NCBI GenBank assembly: GCA_020435995.1
Contig: JAGQYO010000010.1
Location: 1-64,000 of the forward strand
Direction: 5' to 3'
From: Flavobacteriales bacterium
GTDB taxonomy: Bacteria > Bacteroidota > Bacteroidia > Flavobacteriales_G > Salibacteraceae
Length of the DNA: 64,000 nt
Each line of letters opens with the position of its first letter. The stretch's first letter is position 1. Shown one piece after another: positions 34,388 to 46,285 of the stretch. The notes beneath the pieces are model-generated. The model was not told the origin of the DNA and did no database searches. It saw only the letters and a program-made list of their open reading frames with translations. The position numbers and the translations under genes were made by a program.

Positions 34388-34858
34388 ATGTTAACGGAAG
34401 AATATTCTATTACTGAAATTTCAGATAAAATTATAGCTGCCTTGCCCTATGGTCCAAATTTTAGGTTTGTAGATGAGATTCATTTCATCGACCAGGAGAG
34501 GGTAGAGGGGAGCTATACCTTCAGGAAGGACCATTCTTTTTATGAAGATCACTTCGTTGGTTTTCCCCTCACTCCTGGTGTTATACTCACCGAATGTATG
34601 GCGCAGATTGGGATGGTAAGCCTTGGGATTTATCTTCGCAATTTTGATATGGGCAGCGATGGACTTAAATTCGTTTTTACCTCATCAAATGTGGATTTTA
34701 AAGCTCCGGTACATCCGGGAGAAAAGGTAACAGTGAAGTCGGAAAAATCGGTGTTTCGTTTGGGCAAGCTTCGATGCAGCGTTCAATTATTTAAAGAAGA
34801 TCAAACGCTTGCAGCTAAAGGCGTTTTAGATGGGTTTATATTTTCTGGTGATAAATAA
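34388..34858 (+). CDS. FabZ/FabA-like 3-hydroxyacyl-ACP dehydratase
   Basis: This 156-residue hot-dog-fold protein has FRFVDEIHFID at the start, the active-site His in DHFVGFPLTPGVILTECMAQIG (canonical HFPGxPxxPGV with Pro replaced by Val) and the catalytic Glu in ECMAQ. It would dehydrate 3-hydroxyacyl-ACP. The main fabZ of Bacteroidota is usually fused to lpxC, so this stand-alone version probably serves a specialised fatty acid. It lies 86 bases before a large MMPL-type exporter, which hints at lipid synthesis plus export. Confidence 0.8.
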   Translation: MLTEEYSITEISDKIIAALPYGPNFRFVDEIHFIDQERVEGSYTFRKDHSFYEDHFVGFPLTPGVILTECMAQIGMVSLGIYLRNFDMGSDGLKFVFTSSNVDFKAPVHPGEKVTVKSEKSVFRLGKLRCSVQLFKEDQTLAAKGVLDGFIFSGDK

Positions 34859-34944
34859 TCATACAAACGAAACGGCACTTAATAAATTAGATGTTGAATA
34901 CCATGTGTCCCATTCATTTTGGATAACTAGAATGTACCTATTAC

Positions 34945-37215
34945 TTGAGTCATTTGAAATTTAGATTAATAGCCTCGGCTATACTTGTTTCCATTGGGTT
35001 GATTTCCATATTCATGCTTTGGCAGGTTAGCCAAATAAAGTATGACTATGACTTCGAAGCTTTTTTTCCGAAAAACCACCCATCAACTGAATTTTTTAAA
35101 GCTTATCGCCACAAATTTGAACCAGATAACAATTATGTTCTAATAGGAATAAAAAACAACACTGGTGTATTCAATGCTGATTTCTTAAATCGCATTAATG
35201 ATCTGAGTGATTCACTCGCCAAAACATCTTACGTTACCTCAGTTATCTCACCCACTACTTTAAAAGACTATCGCAGGTATGCATTGTTTCCAAAATTGGT
35301 GGAGGTGCCATTCCTTGATTTAAATAAACCAGAACGATTCTTTGATGATAGTGTCAGAATTATGAGCCACCCACATTTGAGTGGTTCCTTTTTTTCTAAA
35401 AAAGCACCAGCAGTCATCCTAATTATTCGCCATCAATCTGATATTAACGAAGTGCAAAGTGCTGAGTTTGCCGAGCTCGTTCGAAACGTGGTAAGCGCTT
35501 ATCACTTTGATGAGGTACACTATGCCGGCCGCACTTTTGGACAAAGCATTTATATAGATATCATTCAAAAGGATGTACTCGTATTTGTTACCGCTTCGGT
35601 CATACTTGTCATCCTGTTTTTATTTCTTGCTTATAGGAGTTTTTGGGGAATCTGGATGCCTCTCTCTGTGGTGGGTTTAACTACCATTTGGACCATGGGG
35701 GGAATGACCATCACAGGTAAGTCGCTTGATCTTATTTCTAATATTATTCCCACCATCCTCATGGTTATCGGACTGTCTTCCGTTGTGCATCTATTTACCA
35801 ATTACCTCGATCGGCGCCGACAAGGGTTGGAGTTGCAAGTGGCTTTATTTGGATCTATGAAAGAAGTTGGGCTGGCTACGGTTTTTACCACTTTTACTAC
35901 CATGATCGGTTTTTTAACGCTGCTCAATTCTAATGTGCAACCCATTATTGAACTTGGCATTTACACCACACTTGGCCTAGTGGTGGCCTTGTTTTTAACC
36001 TACACTTGGTTTCCCTCATTGATTTATTTGTTGAACACGGGCGAGAAATCGAGGTATGTGAACAACAGTTTTTGGAACGAAAAACTCATGGCTCTTTATC
36101 AAATGGTGATGACCCATAGGGTAAAAATTCTATTGATTTTCTGTGCGTTAGCAGCCCTAGGTATTGGCGGAAGCATGAAAATAAAACAGAACAACTATAT
36201 TCTCGAAGATCTGCAGGCAGATCATCCTCAGCACCAGGCGTTTAGTTTTATAGAAGAAAATTTTGCAGGGGCGCGACCATTTGAAATGTATGTAGGGTTG
36301 AAGGATAGCACACGTACTTTTTTCGAGCGTCCCGTTATTACTCAGCTTCAACTGCTCGATTCATTTTTGGTTCATCACTACGGAGTGGGAGGAATGACCA
36401 ATCCTGTGAGTATAGCAAAGGCTGCCAATAAAATCAACCATCAAGGAAAAGATGAGCTTTACAAAATCCCTGAAAGTGATAAGGAATTAAAGGCTATACA
36501 AAAAGATTTGTTTCGATACGGAAGCCAAGTGGATTTATCGGCTTTTTTAAGACGGAATCATTATGAGGCGCGTATTTCGGGATTCGTTCCGGATTTGGGC
36601 AGCCTTGTTTTTAATCAAAAAAATGAGGAATTAAAATCTTTTTTTGAATCGAATATGGATACTGATTTGTTTGAATATCAAATTACGGGCACAGCTACCC
36701 TGGTGGACCTTAATACTGTATTCGTGTCCGATAACGTGATTGAAGGATTGCTGATTGCGTTTATAATTATTGGATGTATCATCGGAATTATGTTTGGTTC
36801 AATCAAAATGGCGTTTATTTCTTTGCTGCCCAACGTATTTCCGCTGTTGGTTACAGGAGGAATTATGGGCTTTTTTGGCATTGATTTAAAAATGAGTACC
36901 TCTTTAATTTTTATCATTTCGTTTGGGATTGCAGTAGATGACTCTATCCATTTTCTAAGTAGGTTTAAACAAGAACTGGCCAAAAACAAAGAATTATCAA
37001 CTTCGTCGGCACTTAAACAAACCTTTTTGGGCACCGGAAAGGCCATCGTTATTACGAGCTTGATTATTTCTGGCGGCTTTCTAAGTCTTTGTTTTTCAAG
37101 CTTTCTGGGTACTTTTTATATCGGAATCCTTATTTGTGCTACACTCATTGCGGCACTTTTCGCAGACCTTTTTTTACTACCCGCTTTGGTGCTTACTTTC
37201 TGGAAAAAGAATTGA
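34945..37215 (+). CDS. RND/MMPL-family lipid or hydrophobe exporter
   Basis: This 756-residue inner membrane protein has two repeats of one helix, a large periplasmic domain and a five-helix bundle (about 12 helices in total). The first MMPL/SSD-like bundle includes VFVTASVILVILFLFLAYRSF, and the second includes SLIFIISFGIAVDDSIHFLSRF with the proton-relay Asp pair typical of RND permeases. It is shorter than AcrB-type pumps and resembles HpnN/MMPL lipid carriers. The start is TTG 34945 or TTG 34954; no ATG is in frame. A terminator lies 57 bases after the stop. It could export the product of the FabZ-like enzyme's pathway. Confidence 0.85.
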   Translation: MSHLKFRLIASAILVSIGLISIFMLWQVSQIKYDYDFEAFFPKNHPSTEFFKAYRHKFEPDNNYVLIGIKNNTGVFNADFLNRINDLSDSLAKTSYVTSVISPTTLKDYRRYALFPKLVEVPFLDLNKPERFFDDSVRIMSHPHLSGSFFSKKAPAVILIIRHQSDINEVQSAEFAELVRNVVSAYHFDEVHYAGRTFGQSIYIDIIQKDVLVFVTASVILVILFLFLAYRSFWGIWMPLSVVGLTTIWTMGGMTITGKSLDLISNIIPTILMVIGLSSVVHLFTNYLDRRRQGLELQVALFGSMKEVGLATVFTTFTTMIGFLTLLNSNVQPIIELGIYTTLGLVVALFLTYTWFPSLIYLLNTGEKSRYVNNSFWNEKLMALYQMVMTHRVKILLIFCALAALGIGGSMKIKQNNYILEDLQADHPQHQAFSFIEENFAGARPFEMYVGLKDSTRTFFERPVITQLQLLDSFLVHHYGVGGMTNPVSIAKAANKINHQGKDELYKIPESDKELKAIQKDLFRYGSQVDLSAFLRRNHYEARISGFVPDLGSLVFNQKNEELKSFFESNMDTDLFEYQITGTATLVDLNTVFVSDNVIEGLLIAFIIIGCIIGIMFGSIKMAFISLLPNVFPLLVTGGIMGFFGIDLKMSTSLIFIISFGIAVDDSIHFLSRFKQELAKNKELSTSSALKQTFLGTGKAIVITSLIISGGFLSLCFSSFLGTFYIGILICATLIAALFADLFLLPALVLTFWKKN

Positions 37216-37271
37216 TATTATTTCACTTTTACTTGTAAGACTATGGTCTAATTTTGATTTTGGACAAAAAA

Positions 37272-37300
37272 AATCCCAGTGAAAACACTGGGATTCTTTT
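37272..37300 (+). terminator. Rho-independent terminator after the MMPL exporter
   Basis: A perfect 10-base stem AATCCCAGTG / CACTGGGATT with an AAAA loop is followed by CTTTT and preceded by an A-run. Confidence 0.85.
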
Positions 37301-37417
37301 ATAGCCTATGAGAAAGACCTAATCATTGGTCTCAGAAGGTAAGACGCACAATTTATTGAAAGGTTGGTGTTTTATTTAAAATAAATTGTAAGTAAAAGAA
37401 AAACAGAAGGTTAAGGC

Positions 37418-38218
37418 ATGAAAAGTATTTTAGTACCCATCGATTTTTCGCCCAATTCAACAATTGCATTGGAATATGCATTTAGGTTGGCTAACTACAA
37501 CAGGGCGCGAATCGTCGTTATTCACATCGACTCTAATAAATTAGATGAAGATGCCATTGAAGATATGAAGGAGGAAATTTGGGTTTTTTGCGAAGAAACC
37601 AGATCGAAATTGGATGTGGCTGAAGTTTATTACGAGGTAAAGGTGGTACCCGGAGATGATATATCAGCCCTCAACAATCCTGATTATTTGGCGCTGATAG
37701 ATTTAGTAATAATGGGCACCCGTGGTGCAAGTAGTTTGAATAGCTCGCTAATTGGAAGCAACACGGTAAACCTATTGGATAGAATTAAAAAGCCCATGCT
37801 CGTTATCCCTAATGAGGCGAAGTACGAGGAAGTAAAGCACATTATGTTTTGCGCTGACTACAAAGCCACCAATTTCGATTTTACACTCGCACCGCTAAAG
37901 GAGTTTGCCATAATGGTGGATGCCAATGTGATTTTGGGGCATATAAAACTGCACAGTGGTGCGCCTAATCCAACGCATTTAAAAGAGAGCAGGGCGGAAG
38001 GTGAGTTTTTCGGAACTGAGGTGAATCACAGCTATAAGCTTATTCACGCGGATAATGTATTTGACGGAATAAACGATTTTATTGACAACCATGAAGGCAT
38101 ACAAATGGTAGCTATGGTCAATCGAAAGCACAATTTTTTCGATCAACTGTTTCGAACAAATAATACCCACAAAATGGCATATCACACCAATTTGCCGCTT
38201 TTGGTATTGCCTGAGTAA
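37418..38218 (+). CDS. Universal stress protein, two-domain
   Basis: This 266-residue protein has an N-terminal UspA domain: KSILVPIDFSPNSTIALEYAFRLA, VVIHID, then the ATP-binding loop GTRGASSLNSSLIGSNT. A second half (from about residue 145, IMFCADYKATN) has the same fold but a degenerate nucleotide loop (VNRKHNFFDQLF). This tandem arrangement is common in Bacteroidota. The role is stress survival through ATP binding; no specific partner is indicated. It converges on the isocitrate dehydrogenase gene, with stops abutting. Confidence 0.88.
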   Translation: MKSILVPIDFSPNSTIALEYAFRLANYNRARIVVIHIDSNKLDEDAIEDMKEEIWVFCEETRSKLDVAEVYYEVKVVPGDDISALNNPDYLALIDLVIMGTRGASSLNSSLIGSNTVNLLDRIKKPMLVIPNEAKYEEVKHIMFCADYKATNFDFTLAPLKEFAIMVDANVILGHIKLHSGAPNPTHLKESRAEGEFFGTEVNHSYKLIHADNVFDGINDFIDNHEGIQMVAMVNRKHNFFDQLFRTNNTHKMAYHTNLPLLVLPE

Positions 38219-40504
<2,286 letters not shown>

Positions 40505-40532
40505 TTATTCTAAGGGCTCAAAATAAATTTAA

Positions 40533-40572
40533 TAACTAAGAAGTTAGTTATAAAACTAAAAACATATATTTG
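40533..40572 (+). promoter_or_regulatory. BlaI-type operator and -7 box
   Basis: A perfect inverted repeat TAACTAA (40533-40539), spacer GAAG, TTAGTTA (40544-40550) covers the expected -33 region. An exact -7 box TATATTTG follows at 40565-40572. The dyad suits a dimeric winged-helix repressor such as the one encoded next. Confidence 0.6.
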
Positions 40573-40590
40573 TAACGAAATATTTAGATT

Positions 40591-40941
40591 ATGGAATTAA
40601 CGAAGGCAGAAGAGCAAGTGATGTTGGTACTTTGGAAACTCAAAAAAGCAATGGTTCACGATATTATTGAACAAATGGATGAGCCGAAACCGGCTTACAC
40701 CACAGTTTCCACCATTATCCGTATTCTTGAGAAAAAGGGATTTGTAGATCACAAGGCTTACGGCAAAACTCATGAGTACTTTCCTTTGGTTTCTAAGGCA
40801 AATTATTCAAAAAAAGCTGCGGATAAATTGTTGGCTGGATATTTTGGTGGAAGTGTAGAGAACATGGTTTCGTTTTTTGTGAAAGAAAAAAAGCTAAGCC
40901 TCAGCGAGCTTGAAGAAATAATGAAAAACATAGATCAATAA
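40591..40941 (+). CDS. BlaI/MecI/CopY-family repressor
   Basis: This 116-residue winged-helix protein begins ELTKAEEQVMLVLWKLKKAMVHDIIEQM and continues YTTVSTIIRILEKKGFVDHK, the recognition helix and wing of the BlaI family. It ends with a dimerisation helix (LSELEEIMKNI). These repressors bind operator dyads and are inactivated by cleavage when the partner sensor protease fires. The partner follows directly with a one-base TAATG overlap. No beta-lactamase is nearby, so the signal is probably something else in the envelope. Confidence 0.9.
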   Translation: MELTKAEEQVMLVLWKLKKAMVHDIIEQMDEPKPAYTTVSTIIRILEKKGFVDHKAYGKTHEYFPLVSKANYSKKAADKLLAGYFGGSVENMVSFFVKEKKLSLSELEEIMKNIDQ

Positions 40942-42188
40942 TGAACGCGCTGGATTTTTTATTCGTTCAGGGCATTTTCGCTTTTTTAACCCTTGTTTTT
41001 GCCTTGCTTTTTTCTCAAGTGAAGTCTTTTAAATTGAACCGATGGCTTTTGCTCTTCATTCCGTTGCTTTCTTGTGCCTGGATTTGGATAGATTTTGGTC
41101 CCCAAGTAAGTCAACAAATCAGTCGGGTTTATTTGCCTGAGTTTGTTATTGTAAATGCCTCACCGAATACAACTGACTCCACCGGCATAGAGTGGTTCTA
41201 TCTGTACTTTGCCATTAGCTTCCTACTCCTGATTTATACCGCCTTCCGATTGCAATCTCAGTTGAAAAATGGCAAACGAATTTCAACTGTAGAAGGTATA
41301 ATCACTTATGAAATTGATGGAGAAAATTCTTATTCATTTGGAGGAAGAATGTTTTTGACCCAAACAGATAAAAACAACCCGCTCATCATTGCCCACGAAC
41401 TGACGCACTTAAAGCAAAAACATTGGTTGGATATGGTTTGGAGTCAATTGTTAGTTGCCTTATGCTGGTGCAACCCAATGGTATGGTACTGGCGACGACT
41501 CATACAACAAAACCATGAATACTTGGCCGACGAAGCCACGGTTGAATCGAACCAATTTAACAAAAAGGCTTATTTACTCCTTCTTTTGGATAAAACCTTT
41601 GAAACCCAACATTTCTCAATGGAACATTATTTTTCTCTTAATTCATTAATCTCAAACAGAATTGTTATGCTGAACAAAACAAAAAAAGGTCAATGGGGGC
41701 GCTTAATTTTAGGAGGAGTTCTGCTCTTCGGAAGTGCATTATATATGGGCGGATGTGCCAAAACGAACACCGAACCCAAAACGATTGGCGTTGCGGTAGA
41801 AGATGCGGTGCCATCCGAGACACTCAAAGAAGATGATTCCGAGGTACTCACAAAGGCGGAGATTATGCCTGATTTTCCTGGTGGAATGAGTGAACTCTAT
41901 GCTTTTTTAGGCTCCAACTTAAAATACCCTGAAGCATGCAAAAAGGATGGGATTGAAGGAATCGTTTATGTTTCATTTGTTATTACTGAGTCTGGAAAGG
42001 TTACAGGAGCCAGGGTTTTAAAGGGTGTTCATGAGTTGATGGACGCAGAGACTATACGAGTTGTTTCTATGATGCCCGATTGGATACCTGCAGAGGATAA
42101 AGGCAAAAAAGTGAAAGTACAGTATAACATGCCCATTAGATTTAAAATGAAAACGCCTCTACCACCACCGTCACCAACAGAAGACTAA
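40941..42188 (+). CDS. BlaR1-like M56 metallopeptidase fused to a TonB C-terminal domain
   Basis: This 415-residue protein has three or four membrane helices in the first 110 residues and a zinc peptidase motif HELTH with H152, followed by EYLADEATV. A further helix (LILGGVLLFGSALYMGGC) leads to a periplasmic TonB_C-type domain at about 310-405 (GIEGIVYVSFVITESGKV ... PIRFKM). The M56 part relays a signal by cleaving the BlaI-type repressor. The TonB-like domain replaces the penicillin-binding sensor of classical BlaR1, as is common in Bacteroidota, so it may sense or energise outer membrane transport. The end is Pro-rich. Confidence 0.88.
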   Translation: MNALDFLFVQGIFAFLTLVFALLFSQVKSFKLNRWLLLFIPLLSCAWIWIDFGPQVSQQISRVYLPEFVIVNASPNTTDSTGIEWFYLYFAISFLLLIYTAFRLQSQLKNGKRISTVEGIITYEIDGENSYSFGGRMFLTQTDKNNPLIIAHELTHLKQKHWLDMVWSQLLVALCWCNPMVWYWRRLIQQNHEYLADEATVESNQFNKKAYLLLLLDKTFETQHFSMEHYFSLNSLISNRIVMLNKTKKGQWGRLILGGVLLFGSALYMGGCAKTNTEPKTIGVAVEDAVPSETLKEDDSEVLTKAEIMPDFPGGMSELYAFLGSNLKYPEACKKDGIEGIVYVSFVITESGKVTGARVLKGVHELMDAETIRVVSMMPDWIPAEDKGKKVKVQYNMPIRFKMKTPLPPPSPTED

Positions 42189-42196
42189 ATAAATTG

Positions 42197-42224
42197 CAAA
42201 AAGCCCGCACCATTGCGGGCTTTT
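42197..42224 (+). terminator. Rho-independent terminator after the M56-TonB gene
   Basis: A perfect stem AAAAAGCCCGCA / TGCGGGCTTTTT with a CCAT loop lies nine bases after the stop. Confidence 0.9.
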
Positions 42225-42362
42225 TAATTCGACCTATGCCACCAACCCTGAGTAACGCACCCCAACCCCAACCTTTCCTACTTCGAAGTGTTCGAGTGTT
42301 AGTATATTTTAGAAGTTGAAGGGAGGAATTTAGTACTTTCACCCACCCAAGAATGAGCACTT

Positions 42363-45300
42363 ATGAGAAGATTTTTATTTATAGTTTTTGTTTCAATTTC
42401 TGGCTTGGTTTGCGGCCAATCACAAAGTCAAACTATTTATTTTCAATCGGGAAATGTATCACTGACTCCTGAAGGGACTTTAGATGAGCAAGTTGATCGC
42501 TTACCAACTGAAAACGGAATAAGTTATGGGCTAGTTTGCTTTTCTCAACTTCCAAGTGAAGCTGAAAAAAAAGCGCTGGCTTCTCGTGGAATAAGCTTGT
42601 TGGATTATATGCCAAAAAACACCTTCTTCGCAAGAATTGAGGGATTCGTTTCGGGAACATTTTATCCAAGTATCGTCGGAATTTTTCCAGTACCTGTAGT
42701 CGGTAAATTATCTGAAGAACTATCGAAAAAAAGATATCCGGCTCATGCACTTACTTCTGAAGGGCTCACTGTAAATGGACTTTTGTTTCATGGATACTCC
42801 GAAGATCTTTTTAGATTAAAAGTGGGTGAATTGGGAGGTACTTGGATTTCTTCGAAACCCAAGTATCAGGTAGCTACTTTTATTATTCCACTTGATCGAA
42901 TCGATGTATTAACCGAGGTTATTGGATTGCAGTATTTGGAAGTGATTCCAGAACCGGGTGAGCCAGAAAACGACCGAGCCAGAGCAAACCACAGAGTTGG
43001 TTCACTTACCAAAAATTATACGGGACTCAGCAAAGACTTGAATGGCACTGGTATGAGTGTAATGCTCCAAGATGATGGAATAATAGGTCCACACATTGAC
43101 TTTGAAGGCAGAATAACTCAGTTTTTAAATTACGATGGTGCGAATCAACATGGAGATCATACTGGAGGTACTGTATCAGGAGCTGGAAATTTAGACCCTC
43201 GTTATGCGGGCATGGCTCCAGGATCACACCTATATGTTTACGGAGCTGCTCCAACCTATCCAGGTTTTGATTCAATTGCATCTCATTATTCCAAATATGA
43301 TATTAAAATAACATCAACATCATATTCAAATGGCTGTAATGATGGGTATACCACTTTGGCTAGAGAATTAGATATTCAGGTGGAACAAATGGATGCCTTG
43401 AGTCATGTTTTTTCGGCAGGAAACAACGGAAGAAGCGATTGTAGCTATGGAGCTGGAGCAGGTTGGGGAAACATTACCGGTGGGCACAAAGTAGCCAAGA
43501 ATGTAATCACTGTGGCCAACCTCGATTTTGAAGACAATTTGAATGGTTCCAGTAGCCGAGGCCCAGCTGAAGATGGAAGAATCAAACCAGATATTTCGGC
43601 AGTGGGTACAGATGTAATGTCCACCACCAACGACAATGACTATGTTAGAAAAACGGGAACTTCAATGAGTTGCCCTGGTGTAGCCGGAACATTAACGCTG
43701 CTTTATCAGGCCTATAAAGAAAAAAATGCGGGTGCATACCCCGATCAAGAATTAATGAAGGGTGTAATTTGTAATTCCGCTGATGACTTGGGTCGACCTG
43801 GAGTTGATTTTGAATATGGATTCGGAAGAATAAATGCCCGCAAGGCATTTGATATCATCTCCAACAGACAATATTTCTCAGGTTCTCTATCAAATGGCGA
43901 TTCAGGCATTCACCAGTTAAGTTTTCCATCCAATGTATTGGAAGTTAAAGTTATGTTGATATGGAAGGATCCAAAGGGGGCTGTAAATGCGAATACGCCG
44001 CTTGTGAATGACCTTGATTTGGTATTGTTGGATCCGAATTCAATGGAGAATCTGCCATTGGTGCTAGACCATCGGCCAACAGTGGTGCAAATTACGGCAA
44101 ATGCCCAGCCTGGTCGAGATTCTATCAACAACTTAGAGCAGGTCGTTATTCAAGGCCCAATGCCGGGTAATTATACCATTAAGGTAAAAGGGAGTCATAT
44201 TCCAGTGGGGTCACAAGAATACTATGTTGTGTACTCCTATACCACCAACGAAATAATTGTTGAATATCCTGTAGGTGGAGAAAAATTCGCCCCTAACGAA
44301 ACTGAAACGATTCGGTGGAGTTCATTTGGGCAAATCCAAAATTTTATTATCGATTATTCAACTGATTCTGCCAAAACATGGAACACGGTTGGGTCTGCCT
44401 TGTCTAATCTTCGCCATTTTAATTGGACGGTTCCCAATATTGTTTCTGGAAATGTTCAAGTAAGGGTACGAGGAACATCGACCTCTGGGATTTCGCCCGA
44501 GCCGTTTTCAATTATGGGGGTATCGAGTTCGATGCTCATTCAAAAAGCTTGTCCAAAAAGTATTGAGATTCAATGGAATAATGTGACCGGAGCAACCTCA
44601 TACACCGTTTATAAATTGGGTAATCAGTACATGGATTCAATTGGAACGAGTACGGGACCAAGCTTCGTTGCCTCAGGACCTTGGTACAATCCTTATCAAC
44701 AGTTTTGGTTTTCGGTGAGTGCCAATGGAGCCAACCACGCAAAGGGAAGAAGGACAAAGGCGGTGCAATCGGCGGGTCGAATTTTAGGATGTCAAATAAC
44801 CAAGGATATGGAACTCAATAGCTTTGTTTCTGAGGTGAACTATGTGTCTTCGTGTAATAACGGCGGAAGAATGAAAATAGGAGTTTTGCTCATCAACCGA
44901 GGTTCAATGGACATCATCAACCCCGAAATCTATTATTCATTAAATGCTTCGGGAACCATTAAAGAGACTTATTCAGGAACCGTTAAAGTGGGTGATTCGC
45001 TTAGATACGTATTTACCAACGGACCTACACTCTCACAAAGCAATAACCAACTCATGGTTTGGCTTAGTGATGCTGCGGATGAAAACCCGTTTAACGACAC
45101 ACTTAAAGTGAATTCGCAACTTGTTTCGAGTACAGCACTTGCTTCATGTTCTACTACCAACTTTGATAACCTAAACCTTTGTTCAATCGATAATGATTGT
45201 AGCGAAACGGAATGTCCATTACAAGATGGATGGATCAATTTTAAGAATGGGCTAGAGGATGACATTGATTGGAGGGCATATAACCAAAAGGCCAATACAC

Positions 45301-46184
45301 CAAATACAGGCCCTAGTTTAGAACACACCAATGGCTCCCCTTTAGGTCGTTTTATTTATTTAGAAGCTTCTGGTTCATGTGAACGACACGAGGCAATTCT
45401 ACTTTCACCGTGTATCGACTTAGTTTCGGCCAACACACCTAAACTTGATTTTTGGTACCACATGTATGGTTCCGACATGGGAAGTCTTCGTGTGGATGTA
45501 CTAAAGGATGGACTTTGGGTTCTAAATATTTTTGAAGTTTCTGGAAACAAAGGAAACAGATGGAATAATGCGGTGGTGGATTTGCATGAGTACAAGGGTA
45601 GCATTGTCCAGTTGAGATTTGTAGGCATCACGGGGAATGGGTTTTATTCGGATTTGGCATTGGACGATATTTCAATTTCTGACCCACCCAAAGCTGATTT
45701 TGAGCACGCCTTAGTTTCGGGACAAACTATTTCATTTGCCGATAAGTCTATTAATTCTAAAAGTTGGTATTGGGATTTTGGTGATGGTGGCAATACCAGC
45801 ACCCAGCAAAATCCAATAAATACCTATTCGGCTCCTGGAAATTACGTTGTGAAACTAATTGTGGAGAACGATTGCTCAAAAGATTCATTGAAAACAGAGG
45901 TAGAAGTTCGTCCGAGTGAGGTGAATTTACTCAAGGGAAATTTTGAAAATATTAAAGTGTACCCATTACCTGCAAACCAAGCATTGCATATTTCTTCTAT
46001 TGGTGAATTGAAAATTCAAAAGATTCAGATAACTGACATGCAGGGTAGAATTGTGCTAAATGAGTTGGTAGAAGCTGCTGGGAATGCGGTGGTAGACGTG
46101 TCTTCATTAAAGCCAGGTATGTATCATTTACGGTTGAATGATGATAAAGTGGCAGGATCTGGGCTAATTGAAATTGTCAGATAA
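42363..46184 (+). CDS. Secreted S8 subtilisin-like protease with PKD and T9SS type A sorting domains
   Basis: This 1273-residue protein has a signal peptide (FLFIVFVSISGLVCGQ), a prodomain and a Kp43-like S8 catalytic domain. The catalytic residues are an Asp in MLQDDGI (D237 or D238), a His in HGDHTGG (H263 or H266) and a Ser in GTSMSCPG (S434). Beyond are a pro-protein-convertase-like beta domain, Ig-like regions, a MAM-like segment (near CERHEAILLSPCIDL) and a PKD domain (WYWDFGDGG, about 1137). A Por-type C-terminal sorting domain ends it (IKVYPLPANQALHIS ... GMYHLRLND). The terminal domain directs export by the type IX system. It is probably an extracellular or cell-surface protease for nutrient proteins. 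It is flanked by a terminator upstream and is monocistronic. Confidence 0.93.
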   Translation: MRRFLFIVFVSISGLVCGQSQSQTIYFQSGNVSLTPEGTLDEQVDRLPTENGISYGLVCFSQLPSEAEKKALASRGISLLDYMPKNTFFARIEGFVSGTFYPSIVGIFPVPVVGKLSEELSKKRYPAHALTSEGLTVNGLLFHGYSEDLFRLKVGELGGTWISSKPKYQVATFIIPLDRIDVLTEVIGLQYLEVIPEPGEPENDRARANHRVGSLTKNYTGLSKDLNGTGMSVMLQDDGIIGPHIDFEGRITQFLNYDGANQHGDHTGGTVSGAGNLDPRYAGMAPGSHLYVYGAAPTYPGFDSIASHYSKYDIKITSTSYSNGCNDGYTTLARELDIQVEQMDALSHVFSAGNNGRSDCSYGAGAGWGNITGGHKVAKNVITVANLDFEDNLNGSSSRGPAEDGRIKPDISAVGTDVMSTTNDNDYVRKTGTSMSCPGVAGTLTLLYQAYKEKNAGAYPDQELMKGVICNSADDLGRPGVDFEYGFGRINARKAFDIISNRQYFSGSLSNGDSGIHQLSFPSNVLEVKVMLIWKDPKGAVNANTPLVNDLDLVLLDPNSMENLPLVLDHRPTVVQITANAQPGRDSINNLEQVVIQGPMPGNYTIKVKGSHIPVGSQEYYVVYSYTTNEIIVEYPVGGEKFAPNETETIRWSSFGQIQNFIIDYSTDSAKTWNTVGSALSNLRHFNWTVPNIVSGNVQVRVRGTSTSGISPEPFSIMGVSSSMLIQKACPKSIEIQWNNVTGATSYTVYKLGNQYMDSIGTSTGPSFVASGPWYNPYQQFWFSVSANGANHAKGRRTKAVQSAGRILGCQITKDMELNSFVSEVNYVSSCNNGGRMKIGVLLINRGSMDIINPEIYYSLNASGTIKETYSGTVKVGDSLRYVFTNGPTLSQSNNQLMVWLSDAADENPFNDTLKVNSQLVSSTALASCSTTNFDNLNLCSIDNDCSETECPLQDGWINFKNGLEDDIDWRAYNQKANTPNTGPSLEHTNGSPLGRFIYLEASGSCERHEAILLSPCIDLVSANTPKLDFWYHMYGSDMGSLRVDVLKDGLWVLNIFEVSGNKGNRWNNAVVDLHEYKGSIVQLRFVGITGNGFYSDLALDDISISDPPKADFEHALVSGQTISFADKSINSKSWYWDFGDGGNTSTQQNPINTYSAPGNYVVKLIVENDCSKDSLKTEVEVRPSEVNLLKGNFENIKVYPLPANQALHISSIGELKIQKIQITDMQGRIVLNELVEAAGNAVVDVSSLKPGMYHLRLNDDKVAGSGLIEIVR

Positions 46185-46258
46185 ACTTCATTTGATATTA
46201 ATTGGAAGAATATTATTGAAAATCTTTAAAAACTAGGAAGTTCGGGCCTTTCTTCTTG

Positions 46259-46266
46259 TACTTTCG
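46259..46266 (+). promoter_or_regulatory. -7 box of the YceI gene
   Basis: TACTTTCG differs from TAnnTTTG at one position and ends 19 bases before the ATG at 46286, arguing against the longer frame starting at 46256. Confidence 0.4.
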
Positions 46267-46285
46267 CGCAAAATTTAATACGCTT

